Below are positions 42,689 to 52,570 of a stretch of DNA of 64,000 bases, piece after piece. The translations under genes and the position numbers were made by a program. The stretch is from Rahnella ecdela. Lineage in GTDB: Bacteria > Pseudomonadota > Gammaproteobacteria > Enterobacterales > Enterobacteriaceae. The stretch lies in assembly GCF_019049625.1 (NCBI RefSeq), contig NZ_JAFMOY010000125.1, positions 116,035-180,034 on the forward strand. Reading direction: 5' to 3'. Within the stretch, counting starts at the first letter, position 1. Every line of letters starts with the position of its first letter. Under the pieces are notes generated by a model. It was not told where the DNA came from. It saw only the letters and a list, made by a program, of their open reading frames with translations, and did not search any database.

Positions 42689-44173
42689 ATGACAGTAAAC
42701 ACACCGATGCTGGTGACGTTTTGTGTTTATATTTTCGGGATGATTTTGATAGGGCTCATCGCGTATTTACGAACCAAAAACTTTGATGATTATATTCTGG
42801 GCGGACGCAGTTTAGGCAGCGTGGTCACAGCACTCTCGGCCGGGGCTTCTGATATGAGCGGCTGGCTGTTAATGGGATTACCGGGCGCGATTTTCATTTC
42901 CGGAATTTCCGAAAGTTGGATAGCGATTGGTCTGACGATCGGTGCGTATCTGAACTGGAAACTGGTTGCAGGGCGCTTACGTGTGCATACCGAAGCCAAC
43001 AATAATGCGCTGACGCTGCCGGATTATTTCACTCATCGTTTTGAAGATTCCAGCAAACTGCTGCGTATTATCTCCGCGATTGTGATTCTGGTGTTTTTCA
43101 CCGTGTATTGTGCGTCCGGCATCGTGGCCGGTGCGCGTCTGTTTGAAAGTACTTTCGGCATGACATACCAGACTGCGCTGTGGGCCGGTGCGGCAGCGAC
43201 CATCCTTTATACCTTTATTGGCGGTTTTCTGGCGGTCAGCTGGACCGATACCGTACAGGCCAGCCTGATGATTTTCGCGCTGATCCTCACACCGGTGTTC
43301 GTTATCCTGGCAGTCGGCGGTATTGATACCTCAATGATGGTAATCCACGCCAAAAATCCTGAATATACCGACATGTTTAAAGGCATGAATCTGGTAGCGG
43401 TCTTGTCACTGCTGGGCTGGGGTCTGGGCTATTTTGGTCAGCCGCACATTCTGGCGCGTTTTATGGCCGCCGATTCCCATCGCACCATTCGCAGTGCACG
43501 CCGTATCAGCATGACCTGGATGATTTTGTGTCTGGCAGGCACCGTCGCGGTGGGCTTCTTCGGAATTGCGTACTTCAGCAATAATCCGGGCGAAGCGGGC
43601 AACGTGACGCAAAACGGTGAGCGCGTGTTCATCGAGCTGGCGAAAATCCTGTTCAACCCGTGGATTGCCGGTATTTTGCTGTCGGCCATTCTTGCGGCGG
43701 TGATGAGCACCCTGAGCTGCCAGCTGCTGGTGTGTTCCAGTGCCATCACTGAAGATTTGTACAAAGCGTTTCTGCGCAAAGGGGCGAGTCAGCGTGAACT
43801 GGTGTGGGTGGGTCGTCTGATGGTGCTGGTGGTTGCGCTGGTGGCCATTGCGCTGGCGGCGAACCCTGAAAACCGCGTGCTGGGTCTGGTAAGCTATGCG
43901 TGGGCTGGTTTCGGTGCAGCATTTGGTCCGGTTATCCTGATTTCGGTCATGTGGAAACGGATGACGCGTAACGGTGCGCTGGCAGGTATGATCGTCGGTG
44001 CGGTTACGGTTATTTTGTGGAAACAATACGGCTGGACTGAACTGTACGAAATCATTCCGGGCTTTATCTTCGCCTCACTGGCTATCTGGATTGTGAGCCT
44101 GATGGGACGCAAACCTTCTGCTGCGGTGGAAGAGCGCTTCACAACTGCGGAAGCGGAATACAACACTATCTGA
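42689..44173 (+). CDS. putP: Sodium/proline symporter PutP
   Basis: The 494-residue transporter of the SSS family (E. coli 502) has 13 hydrophobic helices. Conserved elements are YILGGRSLGSVVTALSAGASDMSGW in helix 2 (sodium and proline site) and GWGLGYFGQPHILARFMA. It imports proline for PutA. ATG 42689 has GGAG six bases upstream and the normal N-terminus MTVNTPMLVTF. The ORF is open from 42560, but this extension is charged and not part of the family. Confidence 0.96.
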   Translation: MTVNTPMLVTFCVYIFGMILIGLIAYLRTKNFDDYILGGRSLGSVVTALSAGASDMSGWLLMGLPGAIFISGISESWIAIGLTIGAYLNWKLVAGRLRVHTEANNNALTLPDYFTHRFEDSSKLLRIISAIVILVFFTVYCASGIVAGARLFESTFGMTYQTALWAGAAATILYTFIGGFLAVSWTDTVQASLMIFALILTPVFVILAVGGIDTSMMVIHAKNPEYTDMFKGMNLVAVLSLLGWGLGYFGQPHILARFMAADSHRTIRSARRISMTWMILCLAGTVAVGFFGIAYFSNNPGEAGNVTQNGERVFIELAKILFNPWIAGILLSAILAAVMSTLSCQLLVCSSAITEDLYKAFLRKGASQRELVWVGRLMVLVVALVAIALAANPENRVLGLVSYAWAGFGAAFGPVILISVMWKRMTRNGALAGMIVGAVTVILWKQYGWTELYEIIPGFIFASLAIWIVSLMGRKPSAAVEERFTTAEAEYNTI

Positions 44174-44199
44174 TAAACCCTCTGTTCTGAGGTTGCACA

Positions 44200-44224
44200 T
44201 AACGGGGTCGTCCTGACCCCGTTT
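44200..44224 (+). terminator. Terminator behind putP
   Basis: Arms AACGGGGTC and GACCCCGTT with a GTCCT loop; short T-run. Confidence 0.8.
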
Positions 44225-44338
44225 CACCGCATTTCCCGCCACATTCCCTGCATGTTCCTCACTTCGTTCTGACTTTTCATGCGCATTTTCGCGGACATTT
44301 TCAAAAAAGGATCGGTTACCTCTTGTATTTCTTTTTGC

Positions 44339-44357
44339 AAGAATGATAATCACTATC
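44339..44357. promoter_or_regulatory. Fur box upstream of efeU
   Basis: The 19 bases agree with the Fur consensus at 16 positions, including the core TGATAATCACTATC. It lies 70 bases before efeU, so iron should repress efeUOB. Confidence 0.88.
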
Positions 44358-44426
44358 GTTTCTTTTTACTTTTCTTTACAGAGACCTTACAGTTTTTGCA
44401 GCTCAACGGGGTCAGGAGTTTTCGCA

Positions 44427-45281
44427 ATGTTCGTTCCGTTTCTCATTATGTTTCGCGAAGGGCTGGAAGCGGCGCTGATTGTCAGCCTGATCGCCAGTTA
44501 TCTAAAACGGACGCAACGCGGGCTGTGGCTCGGTGTGGTCTGGATTGGCGTGTTCGTCGCCGCGGCGTTGTGTCTGGCGCTGGGGCTGTTCATCAACGCC
44601 ACTACCGGTGAGTTCCCGCAAAAGCAGCAGGAATTATTTGAAGGCATCGTGGCCGTGGTCGCGGTGTGCATTCTGACGTACATGGTGTTCTGGATGCGCA
44701 AAGTGTCCCGTTCCATCAAGGTGCATCTGGAAGGCGCGATTGATAATGCGCTCAATTCCGGACGCGGGCAGGGCTGGGCGCTGGTGGCGATGGTGTTTTT
44801 TGCCGTCGCGCGTGAAGGACTGGAATCGGTGTTTTTCCTGCTGGCAGCTTTCCAGCAAGACGTGGGGATTGCAGCGCCGATTGGCGCAATGCTCGGGCTG
44901 GGTGCGGCTATCGTGCTGGGTTTCCTCATCTACTACGGCGGTGTGAAACTGCATCTGGCCAAATTCTTCAAGTGGACCAGCCTGTTTATTCTGTTTGTGG
45001 CAGCCGGTCTGGCAGCGGGCGCTGCCCGTGCTTTTCACGAAGCGGGATTGTGGAACGGTTTGCAGGATATCGCGTTTGATTTAAGCAACACGCTGTCCAC
45101 GCATTCACTGTTCGGCACCTTGCTGGAAGGGATGTTTGGTTATCAGGAAGCGCCAAGCGTCAGCGAAGTGCTGGTCTATTTCCTGTATCTGATCCCGGCG
45201 CTGTTCTTCTTTTTCATGCCTCAGGGAAAATCCTCTGTGGCTGCCACGGCTGCTTCTGCCGGGCAAAAAACACAACGTTAA
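44427..45281 (+). CDS. efeU: Ferrous iron permease EfeU
   Basis: The 284-residue inner-membrane protein of the Ftr1/EfeU family has seven hydrophobic helices and two REGLE motifs (MFREGLEAAL and AREGLESVF), the iron-binding pairs. The frame is intact, unlike the frameshifted copy of E. coli K-12. ATG 44427 has AGGAG eight bases upstream. With EfeO and EfeB it forms an iron uptake system working at low pH. The Fur box upstream agrees with this role. Confidence 0.95.
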   Translation: MFVPFLIMFREGLEAALIVSLIASYLKRTQRGLWLGVVWIGVFVAAALCLALGLFINATTGEFPQKQQELFEGIVAVVAVCILTYMVFWMRKVSRSIKVHLEGAIDNALNSGRGQGWALVAMVFFAVAREGLESVFFLLAAFQQDVGIAAPIGAMLGLGAAIVLGFLIYYGGVKLHLAKFFKWTSLFILFVAAGLAAGAARAFHEAGLWNGLQDIAFDLSNTLSTHSLFGTLLEGMFGYQEAPSVSEVLVYFLYLIPALFFFFMPQGKSSVAATAASAGQKTQR

Positions 45282-45306
45282 TTGTATAAACCTAATTGTA
45301 TAAACC
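45279..45306 (+). repeat. Tandem 14-bp duplication at the efeU stop
   Basis: TAATTGTATAAACC occurs twice in direct contact, the first copy beginning with the efeU stop codon. It looks like a recent slippage duplication that lengthens the efeU-efeO gap. Confidence 0.9.
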
Positions 45307-45340
45307 TGTTTATCACTTTGCCTTTGTCATGGAGTTGTAC

Positions 45341-46468
45341 ATGCCACATTTTCGCCGTAAAGCTTTACAGATTGCACTGTTGTCTCTGCCGGCTTTTGCG
45401 CTGAGCGCTAACGTTCTGGCAGCCGACGTTCGTCAGGTCAAAATCACTGTGAACGATAAGCAGTGTGAGCCGATGGCGCTGAGCGTGCCCGCCGGTAAAA
45501 CACAGTTTGTTATCCACAACGACAGCCAGAAAAACCTGGAATGGGAAATTCTGAAAGGCGTGATGGTGGTGGAAGAGCGTGAAAACGTTGCACCGGGCTT
45601 CACTCAGAAAATGACCGCTAATCTGGAGCCGGGCGAATATGACATGACCTGCGGCTTGTTGAGCAATCCGAAAGGCAAACTGACCGTGACTGCAGAAGGC
45701 GCGGCGATCTCCGCTAAACCGGACGCGATGGCGCTGGTCGGGCCGATTGCAGAGTATAAAGTGTATGTGACGCAGCAGGTTGCTGAACTGGTTTCTCACA
45801 CTAAAGCGTTCACGGATGCGGTTAAAAAAGGCGATCTGGCGAAAGCGCAGTCTCTTTACGCTTCGACCCGTGTTTACTACGAGCGCATCGAACCGATTGC
45901 TGAACTGTTCTCTGATCTGGACGGCAGCATTGATGCCCGTGAAGATGATTTCGAGAAAAAAGCCGAAGATCCAAACTTTACCGGTTTCCACCGTCTGGAG
46001 AAAATCCTCTTCGCCGATAAAACCACCAAAGGCGCGGAGCCTTTTGCTGACAAGCTTTACACCGACACGGTCGATCTGCAAAAACGCATCACTGATCTGA
46101 CCTTCCCGCCAAGCAAAGTGGTCGGCGGTGCGGCAGGGCTTATCGAAGAAGTGGCAGCCAGCAAAATCAGCGGCGAAGAAGACCGTTACAGCCGCACCGA
46201 CCTGTGGGATTTCCGCGCTAACCTCGACGGCGCGCAGAAAATCGTTAATCTGCTGCGTCCGTTGCTGGAAAAAGCCGACAAACCGCTGCTGGATAAAATC
46301 GACACAAACTTCAAAACCGTCGATACCCTGCTGGATAAATACAAAACCAAAGACGGTTACGAGAATTACGAAAAACTGTCCGATGCAGACCGTAACGCCA
46401 TGAAAGGCCCGATCACCACGCTGGCCGAAGATCTGGCTAAACTGCGCGGTGTGCTTGGTTTAGATTGA
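45341..46468 (+). CDS. efeO: Periplasmic iron uptake protein EfeO
   Basis: The 375 residues equal the length of E. coli EfeO. A signal peptide ([27 protein letters not shown] has its hydrophobic core at 10-25) leads to an N-terminal cupredoxin-like domain (about 30-120) and a C-terminal M75-type helical domain (about 140-370) with the metal-site motif [10 protein letters not shown]. It delivers iron to EfeU in the periplasm. ATG 45341 has GGAG six bases upstream; the frame from 45296 has no ribosome site. A palindromic repeat follows before efeB. Confidence 0.95.
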   Translation: MPHFRRKALQIALLSLPAFALSANVLAADVRQVKITVNDKQCEPMALSVPAGKTQFVIHNDSQKNLEWEILKGVMVVEERENVAPGFTQKMTANLEPGEYDMTCGLLSNPKGKLTVTAEGAAISAKPDAMALVGPIAEYKVYVTQQVAELVSHTKAFTDAVKKGDLAKAQSLYASTRVYYERIEPIAELFSDLDGSIDAREDDFEKKAEDPNFTGFHRLEKILFADKTTKGAEPFADKLYTDTVDLQKRITDLTFPPSKVVGGAAGLIEEVAASKISGEEDRYSRTDLWDFRANLDGAQKIVNLLRPLLEKADKPLLDKIDTNFKTVDTLLDKYKTKDGYENYEKLSDADRNAMKGPITTLAEDLAKLRGVLGLD

Positions 46469-46474
46469 TAAGAA

Positions 46475-46499
46475 CTCCTCCCCCTTCGCAGGGGAGGAG
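46475..46499. repeat. Dispersed palindromic repeat, copy 1 (efeO-efeB gap)
   Basis: Arms CTCCTCCCC and GGGGAGGAG around CTTCGCA form a strong hairpin without T-run. Its reverse complement is almost the same as the hairpin behind efeB, so both are copies of one element in opposite orientation. It may stabilise the efeUO message or reduce read-through into efeB. Confidence 0.75.
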
Positions 46500-46519
46500 C
46501 GTTTTACCGAGGCATAGCA

Positions 46520-47815
46520 ATGAGTCACAAGAATAATAATCAAGATGACGTTTCTTCTTCCCGCCGCAGCTTGTTAAAAAGCGTGGGATTGTTAGGCGGG
46601 GCATTTGCCCTTGGCGGCGCAGCGACTGCGCAGGCTGAGAAAACACCCGGAGCTAAAAAAGAATACGCGCCAGGCACTGTTTCCCCCGATGAACGCTGGG
46701 GCAAGCAACCGTATTATGGTGAACATCAGGCGGGTATTTTAACGCCACAACAGGCATCGATGATGCTGGTGTCATTTGATGTGCTGGCAACCAGTAAAGC
46801 TGACCTCGAGCGTCTGTTCCGCCTTCTGGATTCCCGTTTTGCTTTCCTGACCACCGGTGGTACCGCGCCATCGCTGGATCCTAAATTCCCGCCGATGGAT
46901 TCCGGGGTGATGGGGGCAGAGATTTATCCCGATAACCTGACGATGACACTCTCCGTTGGCGAATCGCTGTTTGATGAACGTTTCGGCCTGGCGCCACACA
47001 AGCCGCTGAAATTAAGCCGCATGACGCGTTTCCCGAATGATTCACTCGACGCGAAACTGTGTCACGGCGACCTGTCACTGCAAATCTGCGCAAACAACAG
47101 CGACACTGTGGTTCACGCACTGCGCGACATCATTAAATACACGCCGGATTTACTCAGCGTGCGCTGGCGTCGTGATGGGTTTATTTCTTCCCATGCGGCG
47201 CGCAGTCAGGGCAAAGAGACGCCGATTAACCTGCTGGGCTTTAAAGACGGCACGGCCAATCCCGATTCCAAAGACAAATCGCTGATGGATAAAGCCATCT
47301 GGGTGACGACAGATCAGGCAGAACCGGCCTGGACAACGGGTGGCAGCTATCAGGTCACACGTCTGATCCCGTTCAAAGTGGAATTCTGGGATCGCACGCC
47401 GTTGCAGGAACAGCAATCCATTTTTGGCCGTCATAAAGCGACCGGCGCGCCACTGGGCATGGAAAAAGAACACGATGTCCCTGATTACACCAAAGACCCT
47501 GATGGGAAGGTGATCCCGCTGGACGCGCATATCCGGCTGGCGAATCCGCGCACCAAAGAGACCGACGACAACCTGATGCTGCGACGTGGTTACAGCTATT
47601 CGCTGGGTGTGACCAATTCCGGACAACTGGAAATGGGGCTGATCTTTGTCTGTTATCAGCATGATCTTGATAAAGGGTTCCTGACGGTGCAAAAACGCCT
47701 GAACGGTGAAGCGCTGGAAGAATACATCCGTCCCAATGGCGGCGGTTTCTTCTTCACGTTGCCGGGCAATAAAGATGAGAGTCACTATCTGGGACAATCG
47801 TTAATCGAAGCCTGA
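46520..47815 (+). CDS. efeB: Periplasmic haem peroxidase EfeB (DyP type), Tat substrate
   Basis: The 431-residue protein has a twin-arginine signal ([21 protein letters not shown]), so it is exported folded with its haem. The dye-decolourising peroxidase fold shows GFKDGTANP (catalytic Asp in the GxxDG motif), the proximal-haem region with [13 protein letters not shown], and ISDRSRMTRF-like SRMTRFPND. It is thought to oxidise Fe(II) for EfeO or to recover iron from haem. GAGG stands eight bases before the ATG. Last gene of efeUOB. Confidence 0.95.
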   Translation: MSHKNNNQDDVSSSRRSLLKSVGLLGGAFALGGAATAQAEKTPGAKKEYAPGTVSPDERWGKQPYYGEHQAGILTPQQASMMLVSFDVLATSKADLERLFRLLDSRFAFLTTGGTAPSLDPKFPPMDSGVMGAEIYPDNLTMTLSVGESLFDERFGLAPHKPLKLSRMTRFPNDSLDAKLCHGDLSLQICANNSDTVVHALRDIIKYTPDLLSVRWRRDGFISSHAARSQGKETPINLLGFKDGTANPDSKDKSLMDKAIWVTTDQAEPAWTTGGSYQVTRLIPFKVEFWDRTPLQEQQSIFGRHKATGAPLGMEKEHDVPDYTKDPDGKVIPLDAHIRLANPRTKETDDNLMLRRGYSYSLGVTNSGQLEMGLIFVCYQHDLDKGFLTVQKRLNGEALEEYIRPNGGGFFFTLPGNKDESHYLGQSLIEA

Positions 47816-47820
47816 CATTG

Positions 47821-47845
47821 CTCCTCCCCCTGCGAAGGGGGAGGA
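47821..47845. repeat. Dispersed palindromic repeat, copy 2 (behind efeB)
   Basis: Arms CTCCTCCCCC and GGGGGAGGA around TGCGAA. Same element as copy 1 at 46475 but inverted. It could also act as terminator, although only a short A-rich and no T-run follows. Confidence 0.75.
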
Positions 47846-47984
47846 TAAAAAGCAGAAATCCTTTTTACGCTTAGTAACGTAATTCACTATCTGTTAATAC
47901 TCCGCTTCATTCATAAAAATCTCAGTAATGTCATGATGATAAATCGCGAAAATGATTTATTACGATGCCTGCCCTGAGATTGCT

Positions 47985-49142
47985 ATGACCATCAACCATT
48001 CCCGCAGAAAACTGCTGATTTTCGGTATCGGACTGTCCCTGACTGCACCGCGTCTTTATGCTGCGCAAAAGGCAGTACGCATCGCGATGACCTCGGATGC
48101 CAGCCAGATCCACCTGGCATTACCGGCAGCGGATAAGCGTTGTCGCGTGTTTATACTCAGCGCGCCGGAGCGGGTGGTGATCGACATGCCGATGACATCT
48201 TTTCCGCCGGAACTGGAACATGCGCTAACCGTGGTGCGGCAAAAATTCCCGTGGGTGGCAGAAGGGCGTCTTGCTCATTTCAGCCCGGATGTGGCGCGTA
48301 TTGTGTTACAGGTGAAGGGGAAACCGGTGATGACGCGCAGTACGGAGAATGGCGTGCTGAAAGTGTCGATTACAGAAAAGAGTGCCGTGCAGGATGTATC
48401 GGAGGCGATCCCGGTGACCACCACCACGCCGCGTGCAGAGAAACCGCTGCTGGTGATGATCGATCCCGGTCATGGCGGTAAGGATCCGGGGGCGATCGGC
48501 AATGAAGGCACTTACGAAAAGCATGTGGTTTTGCACATCGCCAGACGACTGCAAACATTGCTGGATGAACAGCACGGTATTCACGCGGTGCTTACGCGGC
48601 AGGATGACGTATTTATCCCGTTGTATCACCGCGTCAGTCTGGCACATCAGCACGAAGCGGACTTGTTTATTTCCATTCACGCCGACGGGTTCACCAACGA
48701 TCAGGTGTCAGGCGCATCGGTTTTTGCGCTGTCTGAGCACGGCGCCGGCAGCGCGATGGCGCGGTATTTATCGCAAAGTGAAAACAGCGTCGATGTGCTG
48801 TACGACAATGATTTTAAGACTGACGATCAATATCTTAAAGAAACGCTGTTTGATCTCGATCAGCACGAAACTATTCACCGCAGCATGGATTTTGGCAGTC
48901 ATCTGGCGGCGAATATTGTCAAAGTGCATCACATGCACAGTCCGCATCCGGAACAGGCCGGTTTCGCAGTTTTAAAATCACCACGCATTCCCTCGGTGCT
49001 GGTGGAGACCTCTTTCATCACCAATAAACACGAAGAGAAACTGCTCGGCGAGCCGGTCTTTCAGGAGAAAATGGCGCGCGCACTGGCGGATGGGATTAAC
49101 AGTTACTTCATCAATGAAAAGAAAAATAATCTGCTGAGCTGA
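47985..49142 (+). CDS. N-acetylmuramoyl-L-alanine amidase, AmiC-like, Tat substrate
   Basis: From ATG 47985 the protein has 385 residues. It begins with a twin-arginine signal (HSRRKLLIFGIG), as in E. coli AmiA and AmiC. An AMIN domain (about 30-135, IAMTSDASQIHLALP) would target it to the septum. The Amidase_3 domain (about 155-380) has IDPGHGGKDPGAIG, ISIHADGF and SVLVETSFITN with the zinc and catalytic residues. It cuts the peptide stem from peptidoglycan during daughter cell separation. The AMIN domain makes it closer to AmiC than to AmiA. The preceding copy of the palindrome ends the efe unit. Confidence 0.88.
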   Translation: MTINHSRRKLLIFGIGLSLTAPRLYAAQKAVRIAMTSDASQIHLALPAADKRCRVFILSAPERVVIDMPMTSFPPELEHALTVVRQKFPWVAEGRLAHFSPDVARIVLQVKGKPVMTRSTENGVLKVSITEKSAVQDVSEAIPVTTTTPRAEKPLLVMIDPGHGGKDPGAIGNEGTYEKHVVLHIARRLQTLLDEQHGIHAVLTRQDDVFIPLYHRVSLAHQHEADLFISIHADGFTNDQVSGASVFALSEHGAGSAMARYLSQSENSVDVLYDNDFKTDDQYLKETLFDLDQHETIHRSMDFGSHLAANIVKVHHMHSPHPEQAGFAVLKSPRIPSVLVETSFITNKHEEKLLGEPVFQEKMARALADGINSYFINEKKNNLLS

Positions 49143-49815
49143 GGAAAATTAAGGCCGCGTACCGGGGATCTGAAAAAGATCCGCGTGATCCTATTGACGT
49201 CAGGCACAAACTTTTTTACATTTTGGTAACGCAAATGTTTCAGCTGTCATTATACTGAAATTATAAAGCGGTAGTTTTTAAGATGTACAAGGCAAGTTTT
49301 CACAAGGTGTACGGCAGGTGCCGTAAATAACACTGCGGGGAGCGCGAATGGTAAAGTCCATGTTTGGGCTGGTGATTGAAAATAACAGGCTTCACTCATT
49401 CACTCGTTGTTGTTGCTTAAAAGCAAACGAGGGCAAGGCTTCCGACTCTCCAATATTAACCCAATCATTTTCAGTTTATTCCTACCGTTTTCTAAAGATG
49501 TTTTCATCCACGCTACAGCAACCCTGTTCTTTAACTGACCCCTTAAAACCTGCTCAATCTCATGCGAATCGCATTGGCTATTATTCTGGCAATTTCATTG
49601 TTTGGGTCAGCGGTTTGTCATTATTGACAATGCCTCCTTGTGAACCGAAAGCAGCCAAAAGATTATTGCCTAATCGCTTTGGTCTATTTTCCTCTTCACG
49701 TTATTCATTGGCTCTACTTGGTCTAAAAGGAGACCAAAACCTCATTTGTTAGTGAAACATAACCGTGCGGGCATTACGCCTTAGCGTTAAGTGAATCAAA
49801 CTGTAAGGTGCCACT
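49143..49815. other. Long phoH upstream region with Pho promoter, no clear gene
   Basis: These 673 bases contain a hairpin GGATC / GATCC at about 49170-49186, the Pho box at 49244 and then 550 bases before phoH. A 134-codon frame (49348-49752) has odd composition (CCC run, many Ser) and no homologue I know. A 21-codon frame at 49562-49627 encodes a hydrophobic peptide (MRIALAIILAISLFG) but lacks a ribosome site. The stretch may be a long 5' leader or hold a small RNA or a second promoter. Confidence 0.5.
49244..49277 (+). promoter_or_regulatory. Pho box and -10 upstream of phoH
   Basis: CTGTCAT-TATA-CTGAAAT (49244-49261) matches the PhoB consensus of two CTGTCAT half-sites with a 4-base A/T spacer, with two mismatches in the second half. 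A possible -10 TAGTTT follows after ten bases (49272-49277), the usual PhoB spacing. E. coli phoH is also PhoB-controlled. Confidence 0.75.
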
Positions 49816-50604
49816 ATGGGAAGACAGAAAGCAGTGATCAAAGCTCGTCGTGAAGCAAAACGTGTAATTCGTAATGATTCACGCAGTCACCGCCAGCGCG
49901 AGGAAGAATCTGTGACATCACTGGTACAGATGGGCGGTTTGGAATCGATCGGAATGGCTCGCGACAGTCGCGATACTTCCGCCATCGAAGCACGTACTGA
50001 AGCTCAGGGTCATTACTTATCAGCCATAGAGAATAAGCAGTTAATTTTTGCTACCGGCGAAGCAGGCTGCGGCAAAACATTTATCAGCGCTGCGAAAGCA
50101 GCAGAGGCATTAATTCACAAAGAAATCGACAGGATTATTGTGACACGTCCGGTATTGCAGGCCGATGAAGATCTCGGTTTCCTGCCCGGCGATATTTCTG
50201 AAAAGTTCGCGCCTTATTTCCGACCGGTCTACGACATTTTATTACGTCGCCTGGGCTCATCATTCCTGCAATATTGTTTACGACCGGAAATAGGCAAAGT
50301 TGAAATTGCGCCATTCGCTTATATGCGCGGGCGTACTTTTGAAAATGCGGTGGTTATTCTGGATGAAGCCCAGAATGTCACGGCCAGTCAGATGAAAATG
50401 TTCCTGACGCGTCTCGGTGAAAACGTGACGGTCATCGTTAACGGTGATATTACCCAGTGCGATTTACCACGCGGCGTAGTATCAGGGCTCAGCGATGCAA
50501 TGTCCCGCTTCGAAGAAGACGAGATGATTGGCATCATTCAGTTTGGCAAAGAGGATTGCGTGCGTTCAGAACTGTGTAAACGTACTCTGCACGCTTACTC
50601 TTAA
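49816..50604 (+). CDS. phoH: PhoH family ATPase
   Basis: The 262-residue cytoplasmic ATP-binding protein has Walker A GEAGCGKT (about residue 80) and Walker B VVILDEAQN, as in E. coli PhoH, which is induced by phosphate starvation. An N-terminal basic extension of about 60 residues (KAVIKARREAKRVIRND) precedes the ATPase core and could bind RNA. The position behind efeB (here with the amidase between) is as in E. coli. The start has TAAGGTG upstream. A Pho box lies far upstream. Confidence 0.93.
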   Translation: MGRQKAVIKARREAKRVIRNDSRSHRQREEESVTSLVQMGGLESIGMARDSRDTSAIEARTEAQGHYLSAIENKQLIFATGEAGCGKTFISAAKAAEALIHKEIDRIIVTRPVLQADEDLGFLPGDISEKFAPYFRPVYDILLRRLGSSFLQYCLRPEIGKVEIAPFAYMRGRTFENAVVILDEAQNVTASQMKMFLTRLGENVTVIVNGDITQCDLPRGVVSGLSDAMSRFEEDEMIGIIQFGKEDCVRSELCKRTLHAYS

Positions 50605-50633
50605 TTCCCATTTAGTCCCACAACATTCTTTAA

Positions 50634-50662
50634 AAAGGCCGCTCAAATGATGGGCGGCCTTT
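50634..50662 (+). terminator. Terminator behind phoH
   Basis: Arms AAAGGCCGC (50634-50642) and GCGGCCTTT (50654-50662) followed by CTTTCT. Strong stem. Confidence 0.88.
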
Positions 50663-50796
50663 CTTTCTGTCAGATCGTTCACGCTTAGACAATCTCCCGT
50701 AATCCGCAAATAAAACAGTCTTATAAAACACTCTGACTGATAACCGTTTTCATCTAGACTAACCGCTTCGCCTACAGGCTATTTTCATAAGGATGC

Positions 50797-52512
50797 ATGA
50801 TGCTCCGCCGTTTTTTCTCTTATTACGTGCCGTATAAGAAACTGTTTTTCCTCGATTTCGGCTGCGCAATACTGGCCGGATTGCTGGAACTTGGTTTTCC
50901 TATGGCGATCAAAACCTTCATTGATAAATTATTGCCCGCGCACGACTGGGTGCTGATTATCGGGGCGACGGTCGGATTGCTGCTGATTTATCTGTTCAAT
51001 ACTGCGCTGATGGCGATCGTCAACTACTGGGGACACGCGCTGGGCGTCGGCATTGAAACCGATATGCGCCGTCAGGCATTCAGCCATTTACAGAAACTCT
51101 CATTCCGTTATTACGACAATACGAAAACCGGTCACATCATTACCCATGTGACGAAAGATCTCGAAGAAGTGGGCGAGGTGGCGCACCACGGGCCGGAAGA
51201 TGTCTTTATCGCAATAATGACGTTTATCGGCGCGTTCATTCTGATGGCGACAGTGCATGTGCAACTGGCGCTGATGACCATCATTATTGTGCCGGCCATG
51301 ACCTGGATGGTCAGCCGTTACGGCGCGCAGATGACCGAAACCTGGCGCAGATTGTTCGGGCAGGTCGGCAATTTCAATGCCCGCATCGAAGAAAGTATCG
51401 GCGGCATTCGCGTTGTGAAAGCTTTTGCCAATGAAGAACATGAGCAAAAACTGTTTGCCTCGGACAACGACAGATACCGCACCACCAAACTGAAAGCCTA
51501 TCAGATAATGACCGCCAGCCTGACGCTCAGCTATCTGAGTACGCGTCTGGTTCAGCTGATCGTGATGGTGGCGGGTACCTGGTACGTGATTAACGATCAG
51601 CTGACGTATGGCGGATTTGTTGGTTTCTTGTTGCTGGTGGAGGTGTTTTTCCGCCCGGTGGCAAAAATCAGTTCGGTGCTGGAAAGTTATCCGAAAGGCA
51701 TCGCCGGTTTTAAACGCTTTACGCAACTGATCGATACCGTGCCGGACATTGTTGACAGGCCCGGCGCGAAGGTGGTCAGCCATCTGCGCGGTGATATTCA
51801 TTACGAGAATGTGGTGTTCGGCTATACCCCGGCCAGCAAAATTCTTAACGGCATCACGCTGTCGATTAATGCGGGCGAAACGCTGGCGTTTGTCGGGCCG
51901 TCGGGCGCGGGGAAAACCACATTATGTTCGCTGTTGCCGCGTTTTTACGACATCGACAGCGGCAGTATTACTATCGACGGCATTGATATCCGCGACATGA
52001 CGCAAACCTCGCTGCGCCATAACATCGGCATTGTGCAGCAGGATGTGTTCCTGTTCGGGGGCACCATCCGTGAGAATATTGCTTACGGTAAACTGGGTGC
52101 CAGCGAAGAGGAAATTCGTCTGGCCGCCAGCCGTGCGCGTCTGGATGATGTGATCGACGGACTGCCGCTGGGGATGGACACGGTTATCGGCGAGCGCGGC
52201 GTTAAGCTTTCCGGCGGCCAGAAACAGCGCCTGTCGATTGCGCGTATATTCCTGAAAAATCCACCGATCCTGATCCTCGACGAAGCCACGTCGGCGCTGG
52301 ATACGGCGACGGAGCAGGCTATTCAGCAATCGCTGGCGGAGTTATCCGAAGGGCGCACAACGCTGGTGATAGCTCACCGTCTGGCGACGATTCAGAATGC
52401 TGACCGGATTGTAGTGGTGGATAAAGAAGGGATTGTCGAGCAGGGGACGCACGGCTCTCTGCTGGCACTTCAGGGGCGCTATGCGCAGCTTCATGCGGCA
52501 CAGTTTCGCTGA
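50797..52512 (+). CDS. ABC exporter, fused permease-ATPase half-transporter
   Basis: The 571-residue protein has six membrane helices (about residues 15-300) and a nucleotide-binding domain (about 335-570) with Walker A GPSGAGKTT, signature LSGGQKQR and Walker B ILILDEATSALD. This is the MsbA/multidrug exporter arrangement and it should work as a homodimer. Substrate cannot be told; lipids, drugs or peptides are all possible. Two ATG codons stand in a row at 50797; AAGG lies five bases upstream. The gene is monocistronic between two terminators. Confidence 0.9.
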   Translation: MMLRRFFSYYVPYKKLFFLDFGCAILAGLLELGFPMAIKTFIDKLLPAHDWVLIIGATVGLLLIYLFNTALMAIVNYWGHALGVGIETDMRRQAFSHLQKLSFRYYDNTKTGHIITHVTKDLEEVGEVAHHGPEDVFIAIMTFIGAFILMATVHVQLALMTIIIVPAMTWMVSRYGAQMTETWRRLFGQVGNFNARIEESIGGIRVVKAFANEEHEQKLFASDNDRYRTTKLKAYQIMTASLTLSYLSTRLVQLIVMVAGTWYVINDQLTYGGFVGFLLLVEVFFRPVAKISSVLESYPKGIAGFKRFTQLIDTVPDIVDRPGAKVVSHLRGDIHYENVVFGYTPASKILNGITLSINAGETLAFVGPSGAGKTTLCSLLPRFYDIDSGSITIDGIDIRDMTQTSLRHNIGIVQQDVFLFGGTIRENIAYGKLGASEEEIRLAASRARLDDVIDGLPLGMDTVIGERGVKLSGGQKQRLSIARIFLKNPPILILDEATSALDTATEQAIQQSLAELSEGRTTLVIAHRLATIQNADRIVVVDKEGIVEQGTHGSLLALQGRYAQLHAAQFR

Positions 52513-52524
52513 TAAGCGGTGACG

Positions 52525-52556
52525 AAAAATCCGGCATAACGTTGCCGGATTTTTTG
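52525..52556. terminator. Bidirectional terminator between exporter and amino-acid ABC operon
   Basis: Arms AAAAATCCGGC and GCCGGATTTTT with ATAACGTT loop. A-run on one side and T-run on the other serve both convergent operons. Confidence 0.92.
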
Positions 52557-52570
52557 CAAACAGTCTGAAT

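Noticed and set aside
46475..46499. Hairpin behind efeO as a normal terminator
   Set aside because: No T-run follows, and the same element occurs inverted behind efeB, so a dispersed repeat is the better explanation.
49348..49752. 134-codon frame between the Pho box and phoH
   Set aside because: Odd composition, no ribosome site worth naming and no family resemblance; kept only as a remark in the intergenic entry.
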